Shown: positions 1-11,310, numbered from the stretch's first letter. The stretch: DNA of 60,000 nucleotides from Prorocentrum cordatum (GCA_963575745.1 CAUYUJ010009813.1:234725-294724), one strand, 5' to 3'. Numbers and translations are program-made. Notes: generated by a model from the sequence alone, not told the origin.

Positions 1-573
1 TCTCTGTGTCTCTGTGTCTCTGTGTCTCTGTGTCTCTGTGTCTCTGTGTCTCTGTGTCTCTGTGTCTCTGTGTCTCTGTGTCTCTGTGTCTCTGTGTCTC
101 TGTGTCTGTGTCTCTGTGTCTCTGTGTCTCTGTGTGTCTCTGTGTCTCTGTGTCTCTGTGTCTGTGTGTCTGTGTGTCTGTGTGTCTGTGTGTCTGTGTG
201 TCTGTGTGTCTGTGTGTGTCTGTGTGGTCTGTGTGTCTGTCTGTGTGTCTGTGTGTCTGTGTGTCTGTGTGTCTGTGTGTCTGTGTGTCTGTGTGTCTGT
301 GTGTCTGTGTGTCTGTGTGTCTGTGTGTCTGTGTGTCTGTGTGTCTGTGTGTCTGTGTCTGTGTGTCTGTGTGTCTGTGTGTCTGTGTGTCTGTGTGTCT
401 GTGTGTCTGTGTGTCTGTGTGTCTGTGTGTCTGTGTGTCTGTGTGTCTCTGTGTCTGTGTCTCTGTGTCTCTGTGTGTGTGTCTGTGTCTCTGTGTCTCT
501 GTGTCTCTGTGTCTGTGTGTCTGTGTGTGTCTCTGTGTGTCTGTGTGTCCTGTGTGTCTGTGTGTCTGTGTGT
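1..573. repeat. TCTCTGTG/TCTGTGTG microsatellite
   Basis: Nearly uninterrupted 6- to 8-bp units of TCTCTGTG, passing into TCTGTGTG. All three forward frames stay open only because the unit contains no stop codon, so the long Cys/Val/Ser/Leu-rich translations are artefacts. Confidence 0.97.
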
Positions 574-1333
574 CCCTGTGAACCAACGACCACGACGACG
601 GCAGCAACAACAGCGGAGGCGCCGGCGCCGCCGATTGGCGGCGGGGAGGGTGGCAGCCAGCCGCCGGCCGCAGGCGAAGCGCAAGTGCGACCTCGGCAAG
701 GGGTACGGGTTCGGAGGCTATTCTGCCCAGGGCGTGGAACGCGTCAGCGCCACGGCCTGCCGCGGGGGGGGAGGGAAGGAGGGAGGGAGGGAGGGAGGGA
801 AGGACGAGGAGGCGGAGGAGGAGGAGGAGGAGGAGGAGGAGAAGGGCGCCCTGGATAAGCTCAGGGCGGGAACGGAGCCCCAGTCTGGCACAGGTTTTCG
901 GGCTTACCCTGTTCCCTCGCCTGTGGGGGGCACGTTTCATTGGGTTGAATCGTTGGCCCCAAGCTGAAGAGGGAAACTGGCGTTCAGGAAAACACGGTTT
1001 GCTAGACACCCTGACCCGGCAGCACTGGTCGGCCACGCGCAGCAGGTGAGTAGGGGGAGGAGGGGAGGCTTCATAGAAACACGGCTGCCCCTTAAAAGGC
1101 GCGGGCCTCGTTTGCAGATGTGAGGCCGGCGCCTTCTCGCTCAATGTCGAAACGCCGAAAAAGAAAACGTTCACCACCCTGTCCCTGACAGCATTGGGTG
1201 CGTGGTCCATGCGCAGGCTGTCGTCTAGGGTGTTGTTTTCCCCAGGCCCTTCGGTGCTGGCCTGGCCTGCCAAGGGTAGCCTCTGCGGAGCAGGTAGGCG
1301 AGTTCAGCCCTGTGGAAGTCTACCAAGTAGGAC
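574..1333. other. Unassigned GC-rich stretch with GGGA/GAG runs
   Basis: I recognise no gene here. The stretch has a GGGA/GAGG run at about 764-842. A pair of splice-like sequences, GCAG followed by GTGAGT near 1045 and TTTGCAG near 1120, could bound a small intron, but no conserved protein flanks them. It may hold exon fragments of an unknown gene or only intergenic sequence. Confidence 0.4.
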
Positions 1334-1452
1334 ATGGCGGAGGAGGATGGGGAGGAGGAGGAGGAGGAGGAGGAGGAGGAGGAGGATGGGGAAGACGAAG
1401 ACGAAGACGAAGAGGAGGAGGAGGAGGAAGAGGAGGAGGAGGAGGAGGAGTG
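1334..1452. repeat. GAG/GAC trinucleotide array
   Basis: Runs of GAG with an inner GAC/GAA stretch, open in several frames as poly-Glu/Asp or poly-Arg. The following 1453-1810 segment has G-homopolymer runs near 1627-1668 and nothing else that I can assign. Confidence 0.9.
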
Positions 1453-1810
1453 CGAGGATTCGGGTTTCGAGGTTTTCGGGAGTTTTCGTCGGTCCTCGGC
1501 GGTGTTCTGGCCTCGGGATGCTTTCCATCAGATGCGCCGCGTCGAGGGCTCTCTGGAGGTGCCTGGATCATCCCAACAGGCCGCCAGGTGCCCGCGCTGT
1601 GGCCCTAAAACTTCGGGGCGTCGAGGGGGGGACGGTGGAGCGGGGGGGGGAGGGGGGGGAGGGGGGAGGACAAGCTAGGTGCGCTCGCGTCAACATCTGA
1701 CATCCTACCCCTCCCTCCCATCCCTTCCCATTGAGCTACTTCATTGTCCTCTCACCGAATCGGGCTTCGCATCTGACCCTGTTACCTAAGAGGGAAAGGA
1801 GGAGGACGAC

Positions 1811-1955
1811 GGCGCGATGAAAACGAAGACGACGACGACGAAGACGACGACGACGACAACCACGACGACGACGACGACGGCGGCGACGACGACGACGACG
1901 ACGATGAGGACGACCGGCGACGAAGACGACGACGACGACGACGCGACCGCGCCGG
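1811..1955. repeat. GAC trinucleotide array
   Basis: ACG/GAC triplets repeated about 40 times with minor interruptions. Translation gives poly-Thr, poly-Asp or poly-Arg depending on frame, so no coding meaning is claimed. Confidence 0.93.
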
Positions 1956-2035
1956 AGCGGCACCCGCGCCAGCTGCCCGCTGCCGTTACGCGCGTCCCCC
2001 ACCCGGATCTCAAATTTCTGCAGGGGCGAAAGGAG

Positions 2036-2230
2036 AGTAGCATTCATATTGGGTAATGGTAGAGTGGGTCCGATGTCAGAGTTGTGCAAGTGCATTCATA
2101 TTGAGTAATGGTAGAGGTAGAAATTGCCAATCGCGACAAAGACGCAGACGACGATGCAGGTGCATTCAGATTGAGTAATGGTAGAGGTAGAAATTGCCAA
2201 TCGCGACAAAGACGCAGACGACGACGGCGG
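2036..2230. repeat. 70-bp tandem duplication with partial copies
   Basis: 2091-2160 and 2161-2230 are near-identical 70-bp copies beginning TGCATTCATATTGAGTAATG. A partial copy precedes them at about 2039-2065, and a further fragment of the same start (ATTCATATTGTGTAATTG) recurs near 2840. Confidence 0.9.
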
Positions 2231-2544
2231 CGGCGGCGAGGGAAGCGGCAGCGGGCGAGGACAGATGTCAGAGAAGAGGATGGAGGGCTGCCAGGCTCGA
2301 TGGTCTGGCTTCCCTGGACAGTCGGCTCGCACTGGGCCCGTGGACCCCTCACGGGGTCCAGTCGGAGCGGCGTGGTCCAAACTAGGCCAAATCCTGCGCG
2401 GAAAAGGACGCCGCCCAAAAGGGGGGGGGCTTTCTGCGGCCCCAAAAATCAACGAATCGACACCGGATGTGTAATCACCTCCAATGTTTTTGCCGGGGAT
2501 CATTTTCTAGATTTGGGGCTTCTTAAAAAGGATCGAAAACGTCG

Positions 2545-2755
2545 GCGCTGCAGCGGGAGCACGTTTTGGAACAACGAGAGGCGCAGAAATTGGGCCAGCG
2601 CTGCAGCGGGAGCACGATTCGGAACGAGCGGGAGCGCGGAAATGAGGCCAGCGCTGCAGCGGGAACACGATTCGGAAGGAGCGGGAGCCCGAAAATTAAG
2701 CCAGCGCCCCAGCGAGAGCAGCATTTTAGAAAAAGCACCAGCGAAAACCCAACTC
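2545..2755. repeat. 53-bp tandem repeat, four copies
   Basis: Copies begin at 2545, 2598, 2651 and 2704, each starting GCGCTGCAGCGGGAGCACG or a variant. The spacing is 53 bp throughout, with divergence increasing toward the right end. Confidence 0.88.
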
Positions 2756-2862
2756 CGGGGAATCCTGTGTGTAAAAAAACAGTACGCGGGGGGGCGCCGA
2801 ACATCTTCCGGACGCCATCAGGGGAAGTGGGAGAGTAGTATTCATATTGTGTAATTGTGCAG

Positions 2863-2955
2863 GAGGAGGAGGAGGAGGAGCAGGAGGAGGAGCAGGAGGA
2901 GGAGAAGGAGGAGGGGACGGAGGAGGAGGAGGAGGAGGGGGAGAAAGAGAGCGCA
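2863..2955. repeat. GAG/GGA trinucleotide array
   Basis: Purine-only GGAGGAGGAGCAGG-type triplets. It lies directly beside a relic of the ATTCATATTG repeat start. Confidence 0.9.
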
Positions 2956-3149
2956 TGAGGGACGAGGAGGGAGAAGACGCAATGATGCCCGATTGCCTGC
3001 GGCAAGTGCCACCACTGTGTCAGTCCAACACTTTGGGCGGCAACCGCTTGAGAGAGCCGAGCAATGTGACGCGCTCTTTCGCGTCGTGTCGGGGTGTCTC
3101 TCCTCGTCTTCGTCGTCTTCCTCAGTCATCGTCCCTCCCTCAGCCACTA

Positions 3150-3475
3150 TTGGGATATCTTCGGGGGCGTCTGGATGCATCTTGGGGACTCCTTGGGCCG
3201 TCTCGAGGTGTTTTTGGGCCATATTGCGCCTTCTGGGTCCGTCGTGGGAGACTCAATCGGCAGTCTTGGGACCTTTTTGGGGTCATTCAGGGTCGCCTTG
3301 GCGGTATGTTGGGGCGTCTTTGGGGCTTTGTGGTCCTTCCGGCTCTTCTTGAGGCCGTCCTGGAGGCAGCTTGGCCCATCTTGAGCCCTCTTGGGCCCTT
3401 TTGGGGCGCTCTTGGGGGCCTTTAAGGCCTTCTCTGGGCCATCTAGGCGGCCTCTTGGGCCGTCCTGATCTGACG
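3150..3475. repeat. Degenerate CTTGGGCC minisatellite
   Basis: Imperfect 18- to 30-bp units built on TCTTGGGGCC/TCTTGGGCCG with CGTC spacers. The same vocabulary appears in the opposite orientation (CCCAAGA) at 11.2-11.7 kb and forward again at about 12.17-12.25 kb, so this is a dispersed family. Confidence 0.75.
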
Positions 3476-4423
3476 GAAATCCGAACATGTGAGAAAGCGA
3501 CAAAATCCCAAACACATACGTAAAATCGAATGTTTGGTCAGGTCTTATTGGGGGAGCCATCTTAGGCCGTCTTGCGGGCCTCTGGCCGGTTTGAGGCCAT
3601 CCTGGACCGTGCTGGTGCCATCTTGTGTCGAGGCAGCTGGGGCGATCTTGGCGGCCTTGGTGCGTTGCCTCTGCCCTCTTGAAAGCCATCCTGGGAATGC
3701 TGGACGCCGCGGAGAGCCCCAAAGAGTGGTCAGGCCACCCAGGGCACCCCGGGAGAGGTTGGGGGATGCACGCACCTGCCCAATCACCCTGACACGCCCG
3801 TACTGGAACGCAACACGTACCGAGCTCAATACGTCCGCGTTGGCATTGCGTGTTAGCGCAACGTGTTGGCCCACGTTTTGGCGAACGCATCGCGCCAAAC
3901 GTACGTTGTCAATCTCCGTGGCGAGCTCTGTGTCAACACGCTACGGGTTGCGTGTTGCGTATCGGGGCGGCTGAAGCGCACTTGGGTGCGAGGGTGCGAG
4001 GAGAGAGGGGGGGCCCGCCAGAAGATTACGGAAGCCCTACACACTTGGCATTCGACCCACGTTTCGTGCCATGGGCGCACGGTGGCGGATTGAATCAGAC
4101 GACGCGCTGCGCTCTAATCCGCAGCCTCGCTCAAGGCGTAAGGAAGGAGGTTTGGTGTCATCGGCGAGGAATGACGACGGGGAGGAGGAAGAGGGGGAGG
4201 CGTGTTAGGAAAAAGGGGAGGGGGAAGGGAACCGAGGCGGGGGAGGCGGGGGAGCAATGAGAACGCGCGCCTCCCGTACTTCCTTCGCGCGTCCCCTCCC
4301 CCCGCCCCTCGCCCCCGCCACAGGTGTCCCAGGCCCGAGGTGCCCCCCAGGAGGTCCAGCGAGAGGCCCCGCGGCTCCCAGGGCCCCGCCCGCGCGGCCC
4401 AGAGGGGCACCTAGGATAGGGGG
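3476..4423. other. Unassigned stretch rich in CGTGTTGCG-type motifs
   Basis: No recognisable gene. Around 3800-3970 the sequence repeatedly uses CGCAACACG and its complement CGTGTTGCG, giving short inverted repeats. 4140-4260 is GGGAGG-rich. Confidence 0.4.
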
Positions 4424-4511
4424 CCACGATTTCTGAGGGGGAGGGCGGGGTTCACTTCGTTCGGGAGCTCTCGAGCGAAGTGAACCCCACCCTCCCCCTC
4501 AGAAATCGTGG
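4424..4511. repeat. 88-bp near-perfect palindrome (foldback hairpin)
   Basis: The left arm 4424-4459 (starting CCACGATTTCTGAGGGGGAG) and the right arm 4476-4511 are reverse complements apart from one internal difference. The centre (CGGGAGCTCTCG) is itself nearly palindromic. This is the footprint of a foldback or MITE-like element or of a large cruciform. No clear target duplication is visible. Confidence 0.9.
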
Positions 4512-5095
4512 GGGGCAGGAGTAGGGTTGGAGTGGCCCCCTACAGGAGCTCGCACACGGGACGACCAGCGGGCGTCGGGAACTCTGGCTCGGCGTGTCGC
4601 GCCGTCTGTCCTGGCCCGCTGCGCTTCGGGCGCGACACGCCGCGGCCGCTTCCGGACCTCCCTGGGCGTCAGCTCCCCGAGAGCTGTTCCCAGTACTTCG
4701 CCCCGCGGCGCGGGGCGACACGCCGCCGTCCGCTCGTGGGGCACAGCGTGCCGCCAGGGCCGCCGCCGCGACATGCTCAGCAGAAGTCTCCGACCGCAGA
4801 GACCTCGGGCCAGGGACGCCTCCCCGGCAGCCCGAGCCGGGCGGAGGGGGAGGCGTCGAGCGCCGACGGCTCGTCGCTGCTCGGGGCCGCGAAGGCGCCC
4901 CCCGCCGCCGCCGCGGGCCGCCGCGGGGACGGGAGCGGCGGCCGATACCCATCCCCACAGCGACCTTTGGCGCGGACCCTGCGCGCTTGGGCTTGCCCTC
5001 CCCCCCCGCCGCTCGCGGCGCCCCAACGCCCCGCACCAAAGGCCTCTCTACTCTTGCTCAGGTGCCCAGGGTCACCGCCCAGGGTCACCTATCCC
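4512..5095. other. GC-rich open stretch, unassigned
   Basis: Very GC-rich and open in several frames on both strands, with Ala/Pro/Arg/Gly-rich translations. No family is recognised. It could contain an exon of a disordered protein, but nothing fixes strand or frame. Confidence 0.35.
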
Positions 5096-5097
5096 CC

Positions 5098-5500
5098 GCT
5101 CTCTCTCTCTCTCTCTCTTTTTCTCTCTCGCTCTCTCCTTCGGTCTGTCTCTCTGCATACATATTTATATGTATTTCAATAGCTTGATGTATGTCTGTAT
5201 GTATGTATGTATGTATGTATGTATGTATGTATGTATGTATGGATGTATGTGTGCATGTATGTATGTATGTATGTATGTATGTGTGTATGTATGTGTGTAT
5301 GCATGCATGTATAAATACCGAATACATGTTTATGCACATATATATATTTATATACAGATGTATCTACCTACATACCTCATACATACATACAGACATCTGA
5401 ATATGGAGCATTCATATGTGTGTAATGGCGCATGTGTCCCAGTAGCACATGTTTATATATATATAACACATATGTTCATATATACACGTAGCACCCTGCA
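5098..5500. repeat. CT, TGTA and TA microsatellite cluster
   Basis: A CTCTCT run (about 5098-5150) is followed by TGTATGTATG arrays (about 5190-5310), then ATATAC and TATATA stretches. Similar clusters occur at 10.74-11.13 kb and 58.56-58.69 kb. Confidence 0.93.
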
Positions 5501-5639
5501 GTTGCGGATAAGAGTGAGGGGGCGGCGGGGACGTTGACAGTCTGCGAGGCTCTGAAGAAGCCCGCCGCATGTGCAACATTTTTCAAGCTATGCAACAAGC
5601 CCGCCACAGGTGCCGATTTTTGTTAAAACAATGCAGGTG

Positions 5640-5840
5640 GATCGCGGGTTGTGTCGCAGTTGGGTCGCGGGTGGGTCGACGGTGGGTCGCGGGTGGGTCG
5701 CGTGCCGGGCCGCGGGTGAGTCGCGAGCGGGTCGCGGGGTGGGTCGCGGGTGGGTCGCGCTTGGTTCGCCGGTTGGTTCGCGGGGTGGGTCGCGGGTGGG
5801 TCGCGGGCCAGGTCGTGGGTTGGTCGTGGGCCGGGTCGGG
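5640..5840. repeat. GGGTCGCGGGT minisatellite, copy 1
   Basis: About 10-11-bp units of GGGTCGCGGGT with variants, followed by an AACAACAATAAC tract. The same array plus tract recurs at 12.54-12.73 kb, so the pair was duplicated as a block. Confidence 0.9.
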
Positions 5841-5884
5841 GGGGGGACGGCGACAACCAACAACAATAACAACAACAATCATTA

Positions 5885-7370
5885 TAATATTGTTCGCTCT
5901 TATTTGCTCGAGTGGCCGTTAACGCGTATTTCCCAAACCCTCGATACCCGCCCTCTTCGTCTTCGGTCGTATTCTTTTTGGGGGGTATACCTCTCTTCTC
6001 TGCAGGCTGGGCCCCGGCAAGCGGCGGGGCGGCCGCGGACCGTCGGCCTGGCCAGCGGCAGCGCTGATCGGCGGCAGCCCGACCCCACGAAGGAAAAAAA
6101 AGGGGACCGACCACGACGACGACGACGACGACGTCGACGACGACGACGGCGACGACGACGTCGACGACGACGAGCGAAAGCGAGAGCGAGAGAGAGAGAT
6201 AGAACGACAGCAGGGCCACGAAAGGCACGAAGTAGGCCACGAAGGGCGACAGCGGGGAGACGAAGAGAATGCGTATGGGGCCACGATGAGCGCGAACGAG
6301 CGGGGGCCACGAAGGGCAAATAATGCGGGGCCACAGAAGGCAACGACGGGGCCACTGAGGGTAGCAACTGGGCCACGTAGAACAGCGAGGGGACCGCGAA
6401 GAGCGACAGCAGGGCCACGAAGGGCATGCGTATGGAGCCACGAAGGGCGCTAACGAGCGGGGGCCACGAAGGGCATACATATATGGGGCCGCGAAGGGCA
6501 GCGAGGGGGCCGCGAAGGGCTGCAACGGGGCCACGAAGGGCTGCAACGGGGCCATGACGGGCTGCAACGGGGCCACGAAGGGCAGCGAGGGGGCCACGAA
6601 GGGCTGCAACGGGGCCACGAAGGGCAGCGAGGGGGCCACGAAGGGCTGCAACGGGGCCGCTGAGGGCTGCAACGGGGCCATGACGGGCAGCGAGGGGTCC
6701 ACGAAGGGCTGCAATGGGGTCACGAGGGGCAGCGCGGGGGCCACGAAGGGCTGCAACGGGGCCACGAAGGGCAGCGAGGGGGCTACGAAGGGGCTGCAAC
6801 GGGGCCACGAGGGGCAGCGAGGGGGCCACGAAAGGTTGCAACGGGGCCACGACGGACAGCCAGGGGGCCACGAAGGGCGCAACGGGGCCACGAAGGGCAG
6901 CGAGATCCAGATTCCTGGGTAATCTGCGACGGAGTCCTGAGTGTGAGCGCGACTCCTGAGTGTCTGAGTGTCGAGAGCGCTGCGCTTGAGTACATTGCGG
7001 GAAATTCCAACACAAGGGCGCCATTCCTGAGTAAATTGCAAGCGAATCTCCAGCGAGGGCGCGACTCAAGAGTGCCAAGAGAGCGGTTCCTTAATACATT
7101 ATAAGGACGTCCCAAGCGAGAGCTCGATTCCTGAGTCAAATGCGAGGAAGTCTCCGGCGGGAGCGGGGGCCCTGGCTAAATTGCAAGGGGGTCTCAGGCG
7201 GGAGCCGTTGCTCTTGTAACCCGGGGGCCAACAACACATTTTGAGGACGAAGGTTTTTCTTGATAAGAATCAGGGTGCGAGCGCCGGGAGGGGCACTTCA
7301 ATTGGAACATGCAATGTGCAGTTATTGTTCAGTAGTGAGGGATCAACAACGACAATCAGTTTACCCTCAT
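5885..7370. repeat. Composite repeat, copy 1 of a 1.4-kb pair
   Basis: Ordered modules: a box containing CCCTCGATACCCGCCCTCTT (about 5938), a conserved GC-rich part (about 6000-6085), a GAC array (about 6114-6172), a GCGAGAGCGAGAG stretch, a 21-bp GGGGCCACGAAGGGC array, about 40-bp GAGAGCGCGATTCC-type units, and a GGGTGCGAGC hairpin near 7272. The same module order returns at about 9290-10640. Confidence 0.88.
6340..6905. repeat. 21-bp GGGGCCACGAAGGGC tandem array
   Basis: 21-bp units alternate between GGGGCCACGAAGGGCTGCAAC and a GGCAGCGAG variant. Because 21 is divisible by three, long open frames arise on both strands (Gly-Ala-Thr-Lys-rich forward). I read these as satellite translation, not genes. 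Confidence 0.92.
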
Positions 7371-7659
7371 GCGCGATGTTTCCACACGAGACATGCGACC
7401 ATCATGGTAACCATCCACATCATGGGCGACTGTTGCTTTATAGCAGGGCCCGTTATTCCCATTCCCAGATGTCCCGCAAAATGAGGTATCAAACACCTCC
7501 CCCGAGGAATTTCAAAACATCCCGCCTCGAAACACATAGCCGCGCCTTGCTGCGCGGATGCGAGACCGCCAGTGGAACCCCAGCGAAGGGTCAAACACAA
7601 GGAAGTACCGAACGACAGGGTAGCCTTGGTGGGGATGGGGGCTGTCGGCGGTGAAGCAA

Positions 7660-8235
7660 GGACCTGGCCCTGAATAGAAAGAGAGGAAGTCTTGAGCAGG
7701 GCTGCTGTTGTTGCTGGGGGCGGCGCCAATGCTGAAGAGACTAGGGCGCTAGTCCAGCGTAAACAAAACGAAGTCTCGAGCGGGAACGCCGGTTTTGTTG
7801 GGACGGCGGCTGTTGGCGGCGAGGAGGCACACCGCTTTGAGTAAGAAAGGGGGAAGCATCAAGCGGGAACCGTGGTTTTGTTGGGACAGGGGGTTCTCGG
7901 CGGCGAGGAACAGCACCGCCCCGAGGAAAAAGAGGAAATCTCGAGCGGGAGCGTTGTTCTTGTTGGGAGCGGCGCCGATTCAAAAGAGAGTAGGGCGCCA
8001 GCCTAGCATAAAACGGAAGGAAGTCTCGGGCGGGAGCGCGGGTTTTGTCGGGGCGGCGGTTTTCGGCGGCGGGGAGGAACCCCGCCTTAATTGAGAAAGG
8101 GAGGAAGCCTCGAGCGGGAGCGTTATTCTTACTGGGGGTGGCGCCGATGAGAGAAAGACTAGCGCGCCAACCCAAGGTAAAACGGGAGGAAGTCTCGAGC
8201 GGGAGCGTTGGTTTCGTGACAATCCTTCGTGGGCG
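7660..8235. repeat. Alternating two-unit minisatellite
   Basis: Two unit types of about 85-100 bp alternate. Type A contains GGCGGCGCCGAT and CTAGGGCGCCAG; type B contains GTTTTGTTGGGACGGCGG. Both begin GAAGTCTCGAGCGGGAGCG, the anchor also seen throughout the composite satellite, so this is a higher-order derivative of that family. Confidence 0.82.
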
Positions 8236-8700
8236 TACATGTGCCCGCCATTGGAATTGGTGTGGGCCCTGCAAAAAGAGGAGGGGGATAACGAGGGAGA
8301 GTTGGAGGAAGCGAGGGGGAGGGACGAAGGAAGAGGGAAAATGCCAGGAGAGAAGGAGCGAAAATGGGGGTGGTTGATCAGACGCAGGGAGAAAGAGAGA
8401 GAGAGACACAAAAAAACGATATATCTCTATATATGTATATATATAAGTGGTAGGGAATGAGAGAGAGAGAAAGGGAGAGAGAGAGAGAGAAAGAGAGAGA
8501 AATAAGGAAAGAAAGACGGAGGGAGGAGGCAGGAGAGGGGAGGGAGAAGGGAGGAGGGAGAGGAGGGAGAGGGGATAGGGCAGAGAGGTATCATGATGAG
8601 GGAGAGAGGAGGGGAGGGAGAGAGAAGGGAGGTGAGGAGGGAGGAGGGAGGAGGGAGAGGGAGGAGGAGCAGGAAGGTAAGAGCGTGAACGTTCGAGGAC
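8236..8700. repeat. Purine-rich GA microsatellite region
   Basis: 8236-8380 is unassigned GA-rich sequence. A short TATATA tract lies near 8420-8450. 8453-8690 is GAGAGA/GGGAGG purine sequence with no coding signal. Confidence 0.85.
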
Positions 8701-8769
8701 GTCCTAGGCGAAGGCGCCGTTCCTGAACGACGGGCGGGCGATCCTCTGACGGGCGGGTTGGGCGGGCGG

Positions 8770-9285
8770 GACATTCAACCTGGATGCCTGAGTATGGCGA
8801 GAGCGCGATTACTAAGTAAATTGTAGCGGCGTCCTTGGCGCAGCGTGTTTCCTGAGCGTCGAAAGCGCGATGTCTGAATACATTGTATGAAAGTCACAGG
8901 CGAGAGCGCAATTCCTGAATCAAATGTGAAGGGCTCTCTGGCGGGAGCGGGGGTTTTGATTAAATTGCGAGGGATGCTTAATTCAAGCGCGAGGAAGTCT
9001 CAAGCTGGAGCGCCGTTCTTGAGTAAATTGTAAGGACATCTCAGATGGGAGCGGGGGTCCTGACTAAAGTTCGAGGGGGTCACAGGCGGGAGCGCCGATC
9101 CTGAGTAAATTTGAAGGAAGTCTCAGGCGGGAGCCGTTGTTGTAATCCAGGGGGGCAGGGGGCCAAGTTTGAGCACCAAGATTTCCCCTGTCAAAAAACC
9201 GGGTGCGAGCGTCGAGAGGCACATTTTGATTGGAAAAAACAGCATGCAGTGGTGATGGGGGATCAGCAATGGCAAGTTTTGTGTT
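8770..9285. repeat. Composite satellite segment (about 40-bp units plus hairpin)
   Basis: Units of the GAGAGCGCGATTCCTGAGTA type, ending in GGAAGTCTCAGGCGGGAGCC and then a GGGTGCGAGC hairpin near 9204. It leads directly into the second 1.4-kb composite copy. Confidence 0.85.
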
Positions 9286-9540
9286 CAGAGATTCGCTCTT
9301 ATCTGCGCGAGTGTCCGTTAACGCGTATTTCCCGAACCCTCGATACCCGCCCTCTTCGTCTTCGATCGTGCCCCTTTTGGGGGGTATACTTTTCTTCCCT
9401 GCAGGCCGGGCCCCGGCAAGCGGCGGGGCGGCCGCGGACCGTCAGCCTGGCCAGCGGCAGCGCTGATCGGCGGCAGCCCGACCCCAAGATGGACGGACAG
9501 GGGACCGAACACGACGACGACGACGACGACGTCGACGACA

Positions 9541-9593
<53 letters not shown>

Positions 9594-10640
9594 CAGCGAA
9601 AGCGAGAGCAAGCGAGAACGACAGCAGGGTCACGAAGGGCGCGAATTAGGCCACGAAGGGCGACGGCGGGGATACGAGGGGAATGCGTATGGGATCACGA
9701 AGAGCGCGAACGAGCGGGGGCCACGAGGGGCAGATGATGCGGGGCCACAGAAGGCAACGACGGGGCCACTGGTAGCAACTGGGCCACGTAGGACAGAGAT
9801 GGGGGCCACAAAGGGCGACACCAGGGCCACGAAGGGCATGCACATGGGGCCACGGCGGGCGCGTACGAACGGGGGCAACGAAGGGCTTACATATATGGGG
9901 CCACGAAGGGCACGGAGGGGGAACACGAAGGGCTGCAACGGGGCCACGAAGGGCTGCAACGGGGCCACGAATGGCAGCGGGGGGGCCACGAAGGGCTTCA
10001 ACGGGGCCACGAAGGGCAGCGAGGGGACCACGAAGGGGCGCAACGGGGCCACAAAGGGCAGCGAAGGGGCCACGAAGGGCTGCAACGGGTCTACGAGGGG
10101 CAGCGAGGAGGCCACGAAGGGCTGCAACGGGGCCACGCAGGGCAGCGAGATACCCATTCGGAAATATTACGTGACGGATCTGTGAGGGAGTCCTCAGCGT
10201 GAGCGCGACTCCTGGGTGCCTGAGTGTCGGGAGCGCAGCGCTGGAGTAAATTGCGGATAATTCCAACGCGCGGGCGCCATTCTTGAGTAAATTGCAAGCA
10301 AGTCTCCAGCGAGGGCGCGATTCAAGAGTGCCGAGAGAGCGGTTCCTTAATACATTGTAAGGAAGTCCCGAGCGAGAGCGCGATTCCTTAATCAAATGCA
10401 AGCAAGTCTCGGGCGGGAGCGGGGGTCCTGGCTAAACTGTGAGGGAGTCTCCGGCGGGAACCGTTGTTGTTGTAACCCGCGGGCCAACAACGCAGTTTGA
10501 GGAGGAACAGTTTCCCTGATTTTAAACAGGGTGCGAGCGCCGGGAAGGGCACTTCAATTGAAAAATACAATGTGCACCGGAGGGGGGATCAACAATGAGT
10601 ATTTTTCTGCACTGAGAGTTCAACCACAACAACAACGACA
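9285..10640. repeat. Composite repeat, copy 2
   Basis: Same module order as the copy at 5.9-7.4 kb: CCCTCGATACCC box at 9338, GC-rich part, GAC array (about 9508-9592), 21-bp GGGGCCACGAAGGGC array (about 9720-10145), about 40-bp units and a GGGTGCGAGC hairpin near 10528. Stretches of the GC-rich part match the first copy almost base for base. Confidence 0.88.
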
Positions 10641-10906
10641 ACGAAACAAGCATAATCCTCACCACGGATCCGCAATTCAGCCGCGCACCAAGGGACAATG
10701 AATGACCGTTCGGCTCTTTCATTCTGACATAGTTATACAGAAATCAGAGGTGCATGTGCTTGTATATATACATATATATGTGTATGTATGTATGTATGTA
10801 TGTATGTATGCATGCATGTATGTATGTATGTATGTATGTATGTGTGTGTATGTATGTATGTATGTATGTATGTATGGATGGATGTATGGATGTGTGTATG
10901 TGTATG

Positions 10907-10939
<33 letters not shown>

Positions 10940-11051
10940 ATATATGTGTATACACATATGTATGTATGTGTGTATGTATCTATGTCTGTATGTATGCATG
11001 TAGGTAAGTAAGTATGTATGTATGTATGTATGTATGTGTGTATGTATGTAT

Positions 11052-11087
<36 letters not shown>

Positions 11088-11094
11088 ATATATA

Positions 11095-11125
<31 letters not shown>
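10641..11125. repeat. Shared box, then TGTA/TA microsatellite
   Basis: 10660-10710 carries ACCACGGATCCGCAATTCAG and GAATGACCGTTCGG, a box that recurs at about 12755-12810. TGTATGTATG arrays and a long TATATA tract follow (about 10780-11125). Confidence 0.9.
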
Positions 11126-11129
<4 letters not shown>

Positions 11130-11310
11130 GGGGGGCAGGCCCGGGGCCCACAAACAGGTGCCCCGACCCCCCATGGGAGGACAGGGCGGCCGGGGAGGTC
11201 CAATATAGTCCAGGAGGGCCTCCAGAGGCTCCCGAGACGGCCCAAGCGGGCCCCGAGTCCCCGAAAGACCGCTCCAGGACGACCAAGATTGGCCCAAGAC
11301 TGCCCGATAG
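11126..11310. repeat. TA-linked dispersed repeat, copy 1
   Basis: A GC-rich piece directly after a TATATA tract, containing CCCCGAAAGACCGCTCCAGG. A related piece follows another TATATA tract at about 58690-58880 with CCCCGAACTGTCGCTCCAGG, so microsatellite and GC-rich piece appear to travel together. Confidence 0.65.

Noticed and set aside
690-740. [10 protein letters not shown], loosely like an RNA-binding RNP1 motif
   Set aside because: No second RNP motif or domain context, and the frame continues from the microsatellite.
6-967. Long open frames through the TCTGTG microsatellite
   Set aside because: The repeat unit simply contains no stop codon; the translation is a short monotonous peptide in all three frames.
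5623-7078. Two overlapping minus-strand frames of 390-470 codons
   Set aside because: They follow the 21-bp and GGGTCGCGGGT repeats, have repeated Ala-Leu-Arg-Gly-Pro or Phe-Val-Ala-Pro units, and overlap each other in different phases.
8770-9130. CRISPR-like spacing of the GAGAGCGCGATTCC units
   Set aside because: Spacers are related to each other, repeats are imperfect, there are no cas genes and the setting is eukaryotic; this is a satellite.
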